Origin: Zoroaster sp. YZ-2022
Taxonomy: Eukaryota > Echinodermata > Asteroidea > Forcipulatida > Zoroasteridae
Direction of reading: 5' to 3'
Length of the DNA: 64,000 bases
Assembly: GCA_029582265.1 (NCBI GenBank)
Contig: CM055830.1
Span: forward strand, 24,722,163-24,786,162
Each line of letters begins with the position of its first letter. Positions within the stretch are counted from its first letter, which is position 1. The notes below the pieces were generated by a model. The model made no database searches. It saw nothing but the letters and a program-made list of their open reading frames with translations, and was not told the DNA's origin. Below, in pieces: positions 22,544-34,077 of this stretch. The position numbers were made by a program, and so were the translations under genes.

Positions 22544-23896
22544 GGGCAATTCCACGGAAATTGGGACACGACTCTAAAATATAAAGTGTGTAGATCAATT
22601 TGAGGTTTTTATTGCATACATGTAGTATGTTGAGGGTAACAAATCAACAAGTTTCACATGAATTGTGCCAATATTTCTGGAAAAGCGACATTTTGAATGA
22701 GTACTATTATTTTTCCCATTTTTCTCATAAAAAAATGGCAGTAAAGCAAAAACCCATTTTTCAGCCAACAATAAGTACATTAAGCTATTTTGTGTATTAA
22801 ATTGATAGCATGTATGAAAACATTTTCTGTTAAAGTTTATTTTCATGCATCTGTTTTAAAATTGTCTATATGACGCTGGATATCTTACTGGTATTTAGCA
22901 TGTAACGTGTGTGAAGAAAAGATAATGTTTTCATCTAACTTCTGATTGCACAAATGCTCAACTGGGATATTGTTATTTTTCCTTCAACTAGTTGTATCTT
23001 CCATTGCAAGAAATTAAGTATAGCTGTAAAGGTTACAGATAATTTTATATAACTAGCTAAAGTCTGTAATGTGAGTGACGATTATCGTGGCTGACGGTGT
23101 GTAACGTGAGTGACACAAGAACCTGATGAGAAAGTGCCATTTTAGGATTCTTTAGGCTGCTGCAGATTTCCCATAATGTCATACCATCATATTTCGCTGC
23201 CAAAGAAATTGCCTATAATTCCCTTACTTTGTGGTTTACCCACAATACATAGCTCTTAATCACACATTGTTTCTGCTGCAATAGAATTGTGAAATCTTAA
23301 TAACCAGATCAATCCTGGCCACCTCATTATATATTTTATGCACTTTTTTAATTACACGTACATGTATGTTAAAACGTGTCTACAGGATTACAGACGCATG
23401 CAATGACTCAAAAGTGTACTTTTTAATGATGTCTTTGGCATGATCATGATTTGAATAATAGTTGTTTTGAACCTTTGTGCCTTGACATCTTCATGTTTTA
23501 AATTGGGTTAGCATGAGTGACAGTACTTCTCCCTAACTATGCTTCTCCCATCTAGTAATGATTATACAAAATAATGTTTGTTATATTTTGTTTTGACTCG
23601 TATACAAAGAAAAAGAATGGTATTTGTGTGGTGAGGCCTACAGTTTGAGGAGACTTACAGCAAAGTTGCATTAACAAAACACCATGTCTTTTTTGTAACG
23701 TGAGTGACGGCCAATAAAATGCATGTTTTAAAAAACTGAATGAACTGGTTGAATTTTGATTGACATATTTGAGTAGCCTTTACCCCTAATTTGTGTAGCT
23801 GTTATGATTTAGATTGATCAATTATTTTTGAAGCAGTAAAAGGCTAAAGTAGCCTCATGGCCCATAAATGTAACGTGAGTGACGGTGGAATTGCCC
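22544..23896. mobile_element. Non-autonomous transposon, GGGCAATTCCAC ends, 4-bp TSD
   Basis: Inverted ends GGGCAATTCCAC and GTGGAATTGCCC are flanked by TATT at 22540-22543 and 23897-23900. The inside is non-coding and holds four near-identical copies of GTAACGTGAGTGAC (about 23069, 23100, 23694, 23870). The 27102-30515 element has related ends (GGGCAATTCTCC) and also a 4-bp duplication. Superfamily is not resolved; Sola- or Chapaev-type elements make 4-bp duplications. Confidence 0.7.
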
Positions 23897-24751
23897 TATT
23901 GACTTTTGTATTGTTTAGGTTGGCTTGAGTACAAGTCAGTACACTATACATGTACATGCAGCAGTGCTTGATCTACATGTATGAGCTGTGAAATTGCTTG
24001 AGCCAACCGTGAGCAAATTGGTCAGAGACGCTGATGTCACTATTTACATACTAACTGCAATAATACATGTACATCTTTCTCTCAACAAACCCCTAATGGT
24101 AAGGAATACCTAAATTGTTGTTTCAACATTTATTGGTGTGGAGACAGGTATGCATACTGTATGTATTCATGGATAAACTCTTCCCTGGCCAGGTTGCACA
24201 AGTAGTAGCTAGAGCCCTGGTCATAAAATTTGTAAAAATGCACAAGACATGTAGCCCTTCAGGCAGGCAGTTTGTAAATCTGATTGCTGCAAATAATTTT
24301 TTTGCTACCCTACAACAAATATTACCCAAATTGATTCCCAAATTAATAAATCCTGAGTAAAATAGAGAAAAATTATGTTGGCAGCAGGAGCACTTTAAAT
24401 TGGGAAAAGTCATGTCAACAGAAGACATGCTTTACAAATGGATGGTAAAAGATGTCCACCATGCATCGTTTGTTATTTAAAAAATTGTAGCATCCTATAC
24501 ATGTATGTAGCGCTTTCATTTGTTAGTTGTTTTTGTCCACTATTAAAACATTGACAACATCGTGGACATACACTTATAAATACTCATGGCTTTGGGAAAA
24601 ATGTTTTGGATTCAAGATGATCAGCATTGCGTTCTAAGCACTTTATGATGACTTGTTTTACGTTTTAAGCTGGTACATTGTTAAGATTAATTTCAGCTTG
24701 TTATTTGCAGATCTATAACAACTGCATTCTGAAGCATCATTAGCAGTCAAA

Positions 24752-24904
24752 ATGAGTTCTTCTTTGATGAAGCCCTTAGCAGCTGGCTTGGCTATTCCAG
24801 GGTTGTACTTAATGTACAAATTTCATGAATACAGAGAAAAGGAAAGAAAACGAGAAAGGAGAAGATTTACAGAAAGAGACCTACAAACACTGAACCGCAA
24901 AATT
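24752..24904 (+). CDS. RING protein, coding exon 1 (N-terminal membrane anchor)
   Basis: Encodes residues 1-51. The chosen ATG (AAAATGAGT, purine at -3) is the first after an in-frame stop TAA at 24716-24718 within the same exon. Residues about 7-22 (KPLAAGLAIPGLYLMY) form one hydrophobic helix, followed by a very basic stretch EYREKERKRERRR. By the positive-inside rule the rest should face the cytosol, with the helix as a signal anchor in ER, mitochondrial outer or plasma membrane. The exon ends at AAAATT|GTGAGT, phase 0. I do not recognise an orthologue name. The single exon would look non-coding to length-based searches. Confidence 0.8.
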
Positions 24905-27044
24905 GTGAGTACTCTAATTATTTGAGCCATGCATGTATAAACTTGCCTTCTTTCCCTTACAAGTTACATAATAAATCAATCCATATTTGACCCAAAGCCC
25001 TGCCTGTTTTAAGCAGTGATGGTAATATTATGGTCATACCAATTTTTACTTTCCATTAAATTAAATGTATTCATAAATTGCCAAGACTGTTGACGAATTG
25101 TGGTCACATAGGGGTGTATGCAATAATAACCAACCAGGAAGTACATGTATGTGAGTATGCGCCAAGTACTAGTATGCAATTATGTGCCACATGGGAATGA
25201 ACCAATCAGAGTATAGAAGTTTGTATCACGCAGACTCATGGGCTAAGTTGGAATATCATGCTTGGCTGTTTACACCATATTCGTTTTTTATAGCTAGCAT
25301 GGGTTTCAAACTCATATCATAGAGTATCCTTTAATTAAGAAAAATCATTAAAAATGTTTTCAATCGGACATTGCGTTGAGAAGATACACATGTACATGTA
25401 TGTACAGTCAATAATGTACAGTGTACATGTATATTAAAAACAAGGTTAAAAATTATCCGGCAGGTCAAAGGTTATCCCATGTTTTTTAAATTCATTTGGC
25501 ACCAGAATTGACAGTAACGGCATCATCTTTGGGACTTCAAGTTACATTAGTTTAACTTCATCCTCTATTAATAAAACTTGGTACAACCAATTGTTGTTCA
25601 TTTATGTTTCAATGCTGATTATTTTGTAATTAATTATTTATTTAATTCGCATAAATAATGAGATAATTTGCATAATTAATTAATAGTTTATGCAAACAAA
25701 TTAATTTTCCAGGAAAATGTGTATGATATGACCATATTTTGTTCAAAAGAGGAACTAAAATCACGAATGTCTTTAAAAAATTGTAAACAAATGATAATAA
25801 ATCTACAAAAATGAACTGTTTCTTTGGATAAGTCTGAACGATGTTTACAACTAGTACAATCATTTTCCAATAAACAGAGGGACGTACAAAATACTTTTCT
25901 TTGAAGTAAACCAAGGAAAACGGAAAAAAAATTGTGAAAAAATATTAATGCTAGAAAGCACAAATGCTACTGTAATTAATTTCAGAAACCAGAGGTCAAA
26001 AATATTTTTTAAAAACCATTTCAAAACACCCATTTTATGACGATTTCATAATAAAACACCCCTATTTCCAAAAATGCTATCACCCAAAATGTTGACACAA
26101 CTCCAGAGAACAACTTTGACCAACACAAAAAGCAAACGTCCAATGTCCATCTTAATCATGCCGATCGGAGGATTTGATACTATCAGAAATCTGAATTATC
26201 TAATAAAGACAACGATTATCCCAAAAATAATGTTAAGATATAAGCGTTATAGACGTAAAATCGGACTTGCTAAGCCAAGATCATCGCATCGCAAGTGACG
26301 CGAAACTGCACGATATGTATACACAGGGCCAGCCGGCCGGGTACATGTATGTTAATGTTACATGTACATTGTACATACTGTTGGTGTACACGTGGAAGTG
26401 TGCATGGCTTGGTGAGCTCACAAAAATAGGGTCTCAAAATATTTCGGCGAATACTCTACACAAAAGTTCATTATGAACTGATGATCATTGATGAACGTAT
26501 GCTATAGTATCCATTCCATGTTCTAAAATTATTTGCCGTGATTTAGTAGCACCTTGGGCAATTTGAAAAAAGTTTTTGATCATTTCAGTTTTATGCAGAC
26601 GTGGTATGTAGAACTAGAAGGATCTTGCACCAATCACGCACCGATTCGCCAAGACGGTTTGCGCTGATTTTTAGTTGAAATGTTCCGAGTGTTGTCGGCC
26701 AGAATCATTTCAGCGCAGAAATGCGTGCCTGAGCATGCGTGCAACCAGAAGTTGCTTTGTGCAGAGGAATTGTACAGCACTGCACAGACATTACGTACAA
26801 AGTAATGAGGGTCGGTTTTCAGTAACGCAAGTGGTTGTGTGAGTGAACAGCCTAATCATATGTTCTCAAACATTGATTTTGTCAGATTCTTTCTGGTTCA
26901 TTTTTTTTCAATACAATTGGCACTGGATATTGAAATCCAAGTTGGGTATTTATGAATGGAATAAAAGAGTCGGCATCTTGGCATGGTTGTTGCAAACATG
27001 CCAAGGTGCTACATATATCATGCATTGGGACAGTGTGATGCATA
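24905..27044. other. RING intron 1, proximal part: nothing recognised
   Basis: AT-rich intron without conserved exons or TIR pairs that I can see. Several tandem TACATGTA octamers occur (25388-25430, 26340-26370). The frame 26074-26298 has no motif or splice context. Confidence 0.4.
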
Positions 27045-27910
27045 CATTGCACAGTGGGGCGTTTAGGGGGTAAAGGGGGACGTGAGACTGATCGTCAATT
27101 TGGGCAATTCTCCATGGGAGAGAAAAAAATTGTCAAAATTTTACATTAGCAATAGAGGAATATTTCAAATTGATTCTAGACCAGAATTTCATAGGGAATC
27201 CAATCCAAGTGGTTAAAATTTGAAAAACCCGTGTTTTCTGGGAGAAATATGGATTTTTGCATAGTAAGTCTGAAAATGTGGAATTTTCGTTAAAAATTCA
27301 AATTTAATTCTCTTGGACATTGTGATTAGTGGAGGCCTTGTGGGAAAATAATTGTTTGTGTGTCTAGATAGCCATTGTACCAAAGATTACTTTTGTAGGT
27401 AAACAAATTAAAATTATTTTTCGTGTTCTCCAAAAATTTAAAAATAAAACATGAGAAAATCACATGTAATTCCATTACCAAAATAATGCACAAAAGTAAT
27501 TTTTTCGGCAAAGAAAAAAAAAAAAAAAATCCTAACATTTTTTTTCTTTTAAATATACCTCCCTACAAGTTTTATAAATACAAAAAAAAAAAAAAAAAAT
27601 TCACTTTCGGACATTTGCTTAGTACTTTAATATACATGTACAGTAACGGAATTACGGTAACCATGGTTACGGATTTGCACTGCACTTATATTCAAGTTTT
27701 TATTACTGTTACAATGACTTTTACTGTGACTTTTGACATCTGTGACAAACTTTTATTTAATGATAATTAATAAATATTTTTCAATAAAAAAACTTTAAAA
27801 AACACTGTTTCCTAAAAAATATGACAATGTTTAGTTTACATGTAAATGCAAAAGTATGCTATTGTACATGTACATGTATAGTGGTCATGGACAGTACTTT
27901 TAGTAAACGC

Positions 27911-29917
27911 TATGGCTGTGCGTTTTCGGATATTTTTGGAACCGGATACCCGAAATCAGGAAAGTTCGGATACCCGGATACCCGTTTTCATTTTTGTTGA
28001 AAACATGCCTCCTTTGGTGTACAAATACATGTAAACGTTAACCTTTATAAAACAGAGGATACCATATTTAATTCGATCTTTATTAAAGTATAACATCTTG
28101 GTGACAAAATATTGTATTTACGGAAAGTTATTTCTGAAATAAAACCGTAAAAATTGCTACAGAAGTGTCTTTAATAACCCAATTTACAAAAAGAAAGCCC
28201 AAATGATCGCGCGCGCGCACGCATGGCCGGTGCATCACACAGCTACAGCGGCCTCACACGTGAATGTGTACAGTCGAGTCAGGGAGTGACTACCATCATC
28301 AGAAGACGTTGCGTGATCAGAGCGCGCATGCGTATAGCAAGTTGACTTTGATGTTCATGTCACAAAACACGTGTTGAATAATGTCATTTGTCAAAGGCGA
28401 TGTGGGCGGAACTAACCCGTTGTGGGAAAACAATTCATGTGCTTGCGCCTTGCTGCGCCCTGCCTTCTAAATAAGGATATCCCGTACGCCATGTTGGCTT
28501 TGGATCAGAGCGCATGCGTATAGCAAGTTGACTTTAATGTTCATGTCACAAAACACGTGTTGAATAATGTCATTGGTCAAAGGCGATGTGGGCGGAACTA
28601 ACCCGTTGTGGGAAAACAATTCATGTGTTTGCGCCTTGCCGCACCCCTGCCTTCTAAATAATGATATCCCGTACGTCATGTTGGCTTTGGATAAGGACAT
28701 GATTTTGCGTACTAAAATAATATTTAATATTATGAAACTAACAAACTGTAAAATATTAACTAATCTAAAATCAGAACTTGAATATTAATGTTTCTATCAC
28801 AATGAACTTTAGTTAAATGTCAATAAACCTGTCAATAAACCTTGTTTCTTGAAAGAATGAATTTTACCAATTTGGCCTCCTTTTTCTCAAAATGGGACCA
28901 AACTTGACTATTCCCTGTTGAACGTGGCATCGTGTTGATCGGTCAGTCAAGAAATGAGTCTAAAATTTAGGATGCGCACTCATCAAAAAATAACTTAACA
29001 GAACGTATCGGTGTAACTTTTGTCTACTTTTTAATTACTATTCAGCCAATTTGTCCCCTCCATCAATGTTTGACGATCCATAATTCGCAGCTCATCATAA
29101 GCAACCGCATTTTGTCCCTCATAAACGTCTTTTCAACTGATAGGAGATTAGGTGATTGTAAAAAATAAGCTGCCCAATTGAAAGGATCAAACCTGCAACC
29201 AATAATACCTTTCAAATCCGACTGATTATGGATCCTACTGTTGGTTTCAAAGACAATGACCGACTTAACACCTCCCTTTTTATGTTTTTCTTTTGAAACA
29301 AATTGTCACCTTGTCGGCAAATGTAATACATGTACACAAGAGAGCTCGGTATTGGTGGGTAAATAAATAGAAAAGTTGATGATATGCTGAGGGATGGTCG
29401 GTGGCATATCAAAATAATTACACAACAAAACCAATTTCAACACCACTTTTTTATTAGGACAACAATTAATGTGGACGTCCCCTATAATAAAATCCCCTCT
29501 ATTAACACATCATGGTGCACACTCCAGGTCAGACATAAAGCAGCAGTTACTGTCCCACTAATCCAATTACTGTGAACAATAGGCAAACATTCCATCCTGA
29601 GCAGCTAGTTTGATACTTGTTTGTAGCATGCCACAGCCAGGCTATTTGAGTCTTTAATGAATGTATACAATGTATCAGTTGGACAAAAGTGTATGGAAAA
29701 TGTCCGTAAAATACTACAAAGGCGTTATCCTGAATGAAATTGCTCCTAAAAGTGTAAAGATTACATTATTCAATAGTCAAAGATTTCTATTCACACCCTG
29801 AAATGGTAAGTCCCAATTTTAAAAAGTCGTTTACGGGTACTCGGAACCGAAAAACGGAACCGGGTAATGACATTTTCGGTCGGGTATCCGGATACCCGGA
29901 TACCCGGCACAGCCCTA
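27911..29917. mobile_element. hAT-like non-autonomous element with exact 8-bp TSD
   Basis: Inverted ends TA[T/G]GGCTGTGC are followed inside by ACCGGATACCCG / CGGGTATCCGG repeats. The element is flanked by the exact 8-bp direct repeat GTAAACGC (27903-27910 and 29918-29925), the hAT signature. It is inserted in 27102-30515. It contains a direct tandem duplication of about 187 bp (28317-28504 and 28505-28690). Frames over that duplication are not genes. Confidence 0.8.
28317..28690 (+). repeat. Tandem duplication of about 187 bp
   Basis: Two adjacent copies, each starting near TCAGAGCGC and GCATGCGTATAGCAAGTTG, then GATGTGGGCGGAACTAACCC, and ending in CCATGTTGGCTTTGGAT or its variant. Only a few point changes separate them. 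Confidence 0.9.
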
Positions 29918-31255
29918 GTAAACGCGCATTAATTTGGTTGGAAATTGTTAAGTTGGCATGATTTAATTGGATTATGTTTGTTCAGGATATGTACTTGTGA
30001 GAACATTATTGCATCATAAAAAAACACAAAATGGATATATGCCTAAATGTAGAAATTCAAGTAAAATACTGTTTTTTAATACTGTTTTTGCCTTGTATTT
30101 AGCTCTATTTTTAGACGCATTTAGCACTATTTCAATAAAGGAATAATATTTCAAATTTTATTTTGCATTGTAGTTATTAACCCTACTAAATTTAGTCTAT
30201 ATACTACAAATAACACCACTTTTGGAAATTACTAAACTTCACAGAGATTTATTAATTTATGCAACACCTGAAAACTGCTTTTCCTTCGCCGTAATTCCGT
30301 TGAAACCGAAAGTTTGACCTCCCTAAAGTGACTCAGCAGGTGAATTTGTTTTTTTCATTTGTGTCCAATGAATGTGTTGGATCTTGGCTCCCATTTCATA
30401 CACAGATTAGTTGTCTAGTACATGTACATGTATAAACCATATTTTCTACATGTAGGTGATGACAAATGTTGGCTGGGTCATGAATGAACGTCATTCCGTT
30501 ACCGGAGAATTGCCCATTTTAGGCCTAAGATAGCCCCCCCCCCCCCTTAGGGGTAATTTTACCCCAGGAGTTGTTTTAAACATGTTAAGAGATCATCAGA
30601 CTGCTCATTTTGGAGATATTGTCAGATTTTTGAAAAAATATGTGCATTCATGGTTGATTTTTTATTTTTTTTTCTATTTTATTCAAAAAGTCGGCAATGA
30701 AATTTCTTTTTAGCAAAATCCGGCCAAGGGGCGCAACTTTTAAAAAAAAAAATCTCAAAAACTGCAAGGTAGCCCAAAACAATTCAATAATCATTTTAAA
30801 AGTATCCACAACTGTGGCGGAGTGTGGCAAAAAAAGTATTGTCACTTTTAATAAAAAATCTTCAAAAATTCCAAATTTTTTTACAACTTCTGACCTGTAA
30901 TTAGGTTAAATTTGATATACATGTATTATGACCAACAAATGCCTCAAGCATAGGTAGAAACCATCAAAAGATATATAGCTACATGTATTTCAAAATAATT
31001 TCTAAATATTTAGATATTTGACTATTTATTTCCCGACGTCTTGTTTTTCTGATCTTTAAAATGCCATAAAAATGGTTCCTGAAGAGCTAGAGAGGTGATC
31101 TAAAGAGTAAAATTACCCCCAGAGTCTTCCCTATCTAACAAAAACAGTTTTAAAACATTTTAAGATTGTGAAATTTTGGCCCAATGCCCCCTGAATGCCC
31201 CACTGTGCATTGTATATCAAGAGGAATGTCAACCAATTGTATACCTAACCTTTAA

Positions 31256-31337
31256 CCCTAACTCCCTAAGCATTGTTAGTGAACAATAAAAATCCTTCAA
31301 AATCCTCCAACTGCCTTTGTTGTCTAGGGAGTTAGGG
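31256..31337. mobile_element. 82-bp piggyBac-like mini-MITE, copy 2 (inverted)
   Basis: Near-exact reverse complement of 16770-16851, flanked by TTAA at 31252-31255 and 31338-31341. It lies 44 bases outside the right end of the 27050-31207 element. Confidence 0.75.
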
Positions 31338-31341
31338 TTAA

Positions 31342-32892
31342 TGAAGCAAATCATGAATTCCTGAAAGTAGTCCGGCAGACAAACCATAAATTTTTTAATT
31401 TATTTTTTACTGTACCTTGCACTATACAATACTTTTATTGCAGAATATTGTTGTCCAGACTTTTAAAAAAATATATATTTAAAATTATTTAAAAAAAAAA
31501 AACATTTTAGCATTGAAAATTTTTTTTTTTGGAATTAAATAATCTCTAAGAACTGGCATATTTTGGAAAGAGCCTAAAAATGTTAATGACACTTGAGATG
31601 GGTTCTACATGTATTTTCTCACATGTTCTGTAATGCATATACAGGGAAACAAAATTACGTTTCCCCCCAGATTTTGCAGTTTAATTGAAAACCAAATGAA
31701 TTACTAGGGAATATTTAATAATGCGGTTGTCTTTGTATTCAGTGGCAATCTTCCTGAAAGTTTTACATACATGTACATTGTATTTTAGAAGTATGACATG
31801 ATATCTTTCAGAACAAAAACAATCTTTTTGCCTGTAACCGTACATGTAGCTGTGTGGGTTCACAGTTGCCGATGAGGCATTAACGTTATGTAATGTGAGT
31901 TACCAAAAGACGGTTATTTTAAAATATTTTTGAATTTTCATTGATTTTATTGATGGTGTTTTAAATTTTCCTTCTACCCTCCCTATCAATTACTAAAATG
32001 ATAAGAAATAGACAATAATGTACCAAGCACAATTTAAATATTAGCCCTCAAAATGGTATGCGAGTTACCGTGAAAGTTATTTATATTTTAGAAGTACAAC
32101 ATGATACATGTACATCTTTCAAAACAAAACAAAATAAATTGCCTGTTATCCTGTGTGTGGATGTAAGGGCATACACACACACCTAATTGAGAGTAACGCC
32201 ATGCTCAACCAAAACCTGAGCTAGTGAGAGAGTAGAGAACTCACGAATGACTATAAAGAGGGTGATGTTCCCTTACATGTACAATTGCTTTTCATGAAAA
32301 TGCATGAGAAGTAAACATTCTTAAGACAAAGACAAGTCCGCTTACGTCTAACACGTACCCATAAATAATACTGTGAGACTGATTCTCACTAGGAATCATG
32401 TCAAAGAAGCAGAATTGAGTAATGTAATAAATTTAAGTTATAATAAAATGTGTTTTGGAGTGCTACTTTGGCCCCCGTAGAAAGTTTAAAACAGTGTGAT
32501 ATTATAGAAAATTAGTGCAATAAGTTGGCACAGAAAGGTGTGGGCAAGGACAGGAGGTGATACACATGTGAAAAGGGTGTTTTTATGTAGAAACGAGAGA
32601 GGAGGGATAAGAGTGTGATAAGGGAAGGCAGATGGACATCAAGGAACTTTATTCATTGACTCAATTTGGCGATGGCAATGTACATGGCCACTGGCTCGTA
32701 TACAATACGTAGAATTTCTGATTTGGATGGAGTGTGGGTGCAGTGCATGGCTCAAAACTACAGACCATAGAACAGACAGTGTAGTGAATGCCATGTGTGT
32801 CACAATGTCTTGAGCGTTGCCATGTGGGGTCCAGGGAAACACCTAGATGGAAATGCAATTGGTTCAGAGTACAATGACATGTAGGCCATATG
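31342..32892. other. RING intron 1, unassigned part
   Basis: AT-rich; poly-A and poly-T runs around 31450-31530. No TIR pair, array or conserved exon recognised. The overlapping frames at 32639-32936 have no motif. Confidence 0.4.
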
Positions 32893-33175
32893 TGGACAAT
32901 TCTCCATGGGAGAGAAAAAATTGTCAAAATAGCCATTGTACCAAAGATTACTTTTATAAAAAAATAAAATTATTCATCGTGCTCTGAAAAAATTTAAAAA
33001 TAAAATCACACGTAATTCTGTTACCATAATTACTGTAATTCCGTAAATGTTTTTGGCAAAGAAAATAAAAAAACACTTTTTTTCTAAATGTACCTCCCTA
33101 CTTAAGTGTTAGAAAAAAAAATCACTTTTGGTAATTTACTTAATACTTTAATATCCTTTCAACCCTCCCTTTCGC
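32893..33175 (+). mobile_element. Fragment of the GGGCAATTCTCC transposon
   Basis: Begins GGACAATTCTCCATGGGAGA and follows the left internal region of 27102-30515, including AGCCATTGTACCAAAGATTA, TACCTCCCTAC and a weak tail near 33170. The section matching 27145-27365 is missing and there is no right end, so this is a truncated, internally deleted copy. Confidence 0.7.
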
Positions 33176-33240
33176 CTATAAGATGATTCGTACATACTTA
33201 CATGTACTTAAACTATCAACAACTGATTATCCTAAATATA

Positions 33241-33471
33241 CACTCACGGAATTTAAAAACGCATCAACTTATATTTCTCAATAAATATGTATAACTTATA
33301 TGCAGTGATAAATTGAAGCCATAATTGTACATAGCACTTTTATTGTGTCAGTATGATGTGAACATTTGCGCTCATAAATTGTTAACCTATGTTCTTATTT
33401 CTCACTGCAATAATCTGCTGTTGAAAAATATGTGAAATATTAGGATGATGCGTTTTTAAGTTCCGTGAGTA
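33241..33471. mobile_element. Mariner-like MITE, TA-flanked
   Basis: Inverted ends CACTCACGGAATTTAAAAAC and the complement of TACTCACGGAACTTAAAAAC, with TA at 33239-33240 and 33472-33473. It is 231 bp and non-coding. It abuts the next MITE, sharing one TA. Confidence 0.75.
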
Positions 33472-33473
33472 TA

Positions 33474-33733
33474 CTACTCAAAACAATTTAGGGAACACCG
33501 GATTTTTAACATCAAATAGGTTTGGAACGTTCCATGAACCGGGATTTTCATTTGCAACCCCCTCTCTCTTTCAGTAGTCATGTCATGAAATGTGTAATCA
33601 CTACATGCATCCTTTCATCTGTTTCATTGTGCAGTTGTTTCTCATCAATTCTGTGAAACATTGTGTTTATCTAAAATAAATGATCTTGCTTTAACTGAGA
33701 TTATTCCGGTGTTCCCTAAATTGTTTTGAGTAG
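33474..33733. mobile_element. Mariner-like MITE, TA-flanked, second
   Basis: About 30-bp inverted ends starting CTACTCAAAACAATTTAGGG, with TA at 33472-33473 (shared with the left neighbour) and 33734-33735. CTCAAAA...AGGGAACAC ends recur in Tc1/mariner-type MITEs. It is 260 bp and non-coding. Confidence 0.8.
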
Positions 33734-34077
33734 TATATAATGTAGATTAGTTTATTGGTTTCTGTAGCCTTAAATTTTAAATTTTTCTCACACCTTCCCT
33801 AAATGTTCCCCACCCTAACCTTGACTACATGTATATGATGATTCATACTGAAAATCGGATGATTTTCCTAAGTATTAAAGTTTGTGAGTGTATGTAGCTT
33901 TGATTCACTGTAAAATTAATGTTTATATCGACAAATATTGATAAATTAAAAATCATTGATATATATATATACATGTATGTCATACACCAAAACTTTCTTC
34001 ATCATTAAAAATAGAAACATGAAAATCTAGTTATCCTTATCATACATGTGTATGTAGTTGTGTGTTTGATTCACTAT

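Larger units (their letters stand above)
27102..30515. mobile_element. Transposon with GGGCAATTCTCC ends, 4-bp TSD
   Basis: GGGCAATTCTCC at the left and GGAGAATTGCCC at the right are flanked by ATTT (27098-27101 and 30516-30519). Without the hAT nested inside (27911-29917 plus its duplication) it is about 1.4 kb. The left internal region (27110-27640) has a diverged copy at 32893-33175. The ends are related to those of 22544-23896, so this family has at least two full members here. No transposase frame remains. Confidence 0.7.
27050..31207. mobile_element. Outer transposon with CACAGTGGGGC inverted ends
   Basis: CACAGTGGGGC at 27050-27060 faces its complement at 31197-31207. The direct repeat CATTG flanks both (27045-27049, 31208-31212). 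Alternatively the inverted repeat extends outward as CA[T/A]TGCACAGTGGGGC with TA on both sides, which would make it mariner-like. It is non-coding. The left arm is only about 50 bases before another element (27102-30515) begins. The right arm (30520-31207) is A/T-rich with poly-C and poly-A runs. Confidence 0.5.
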
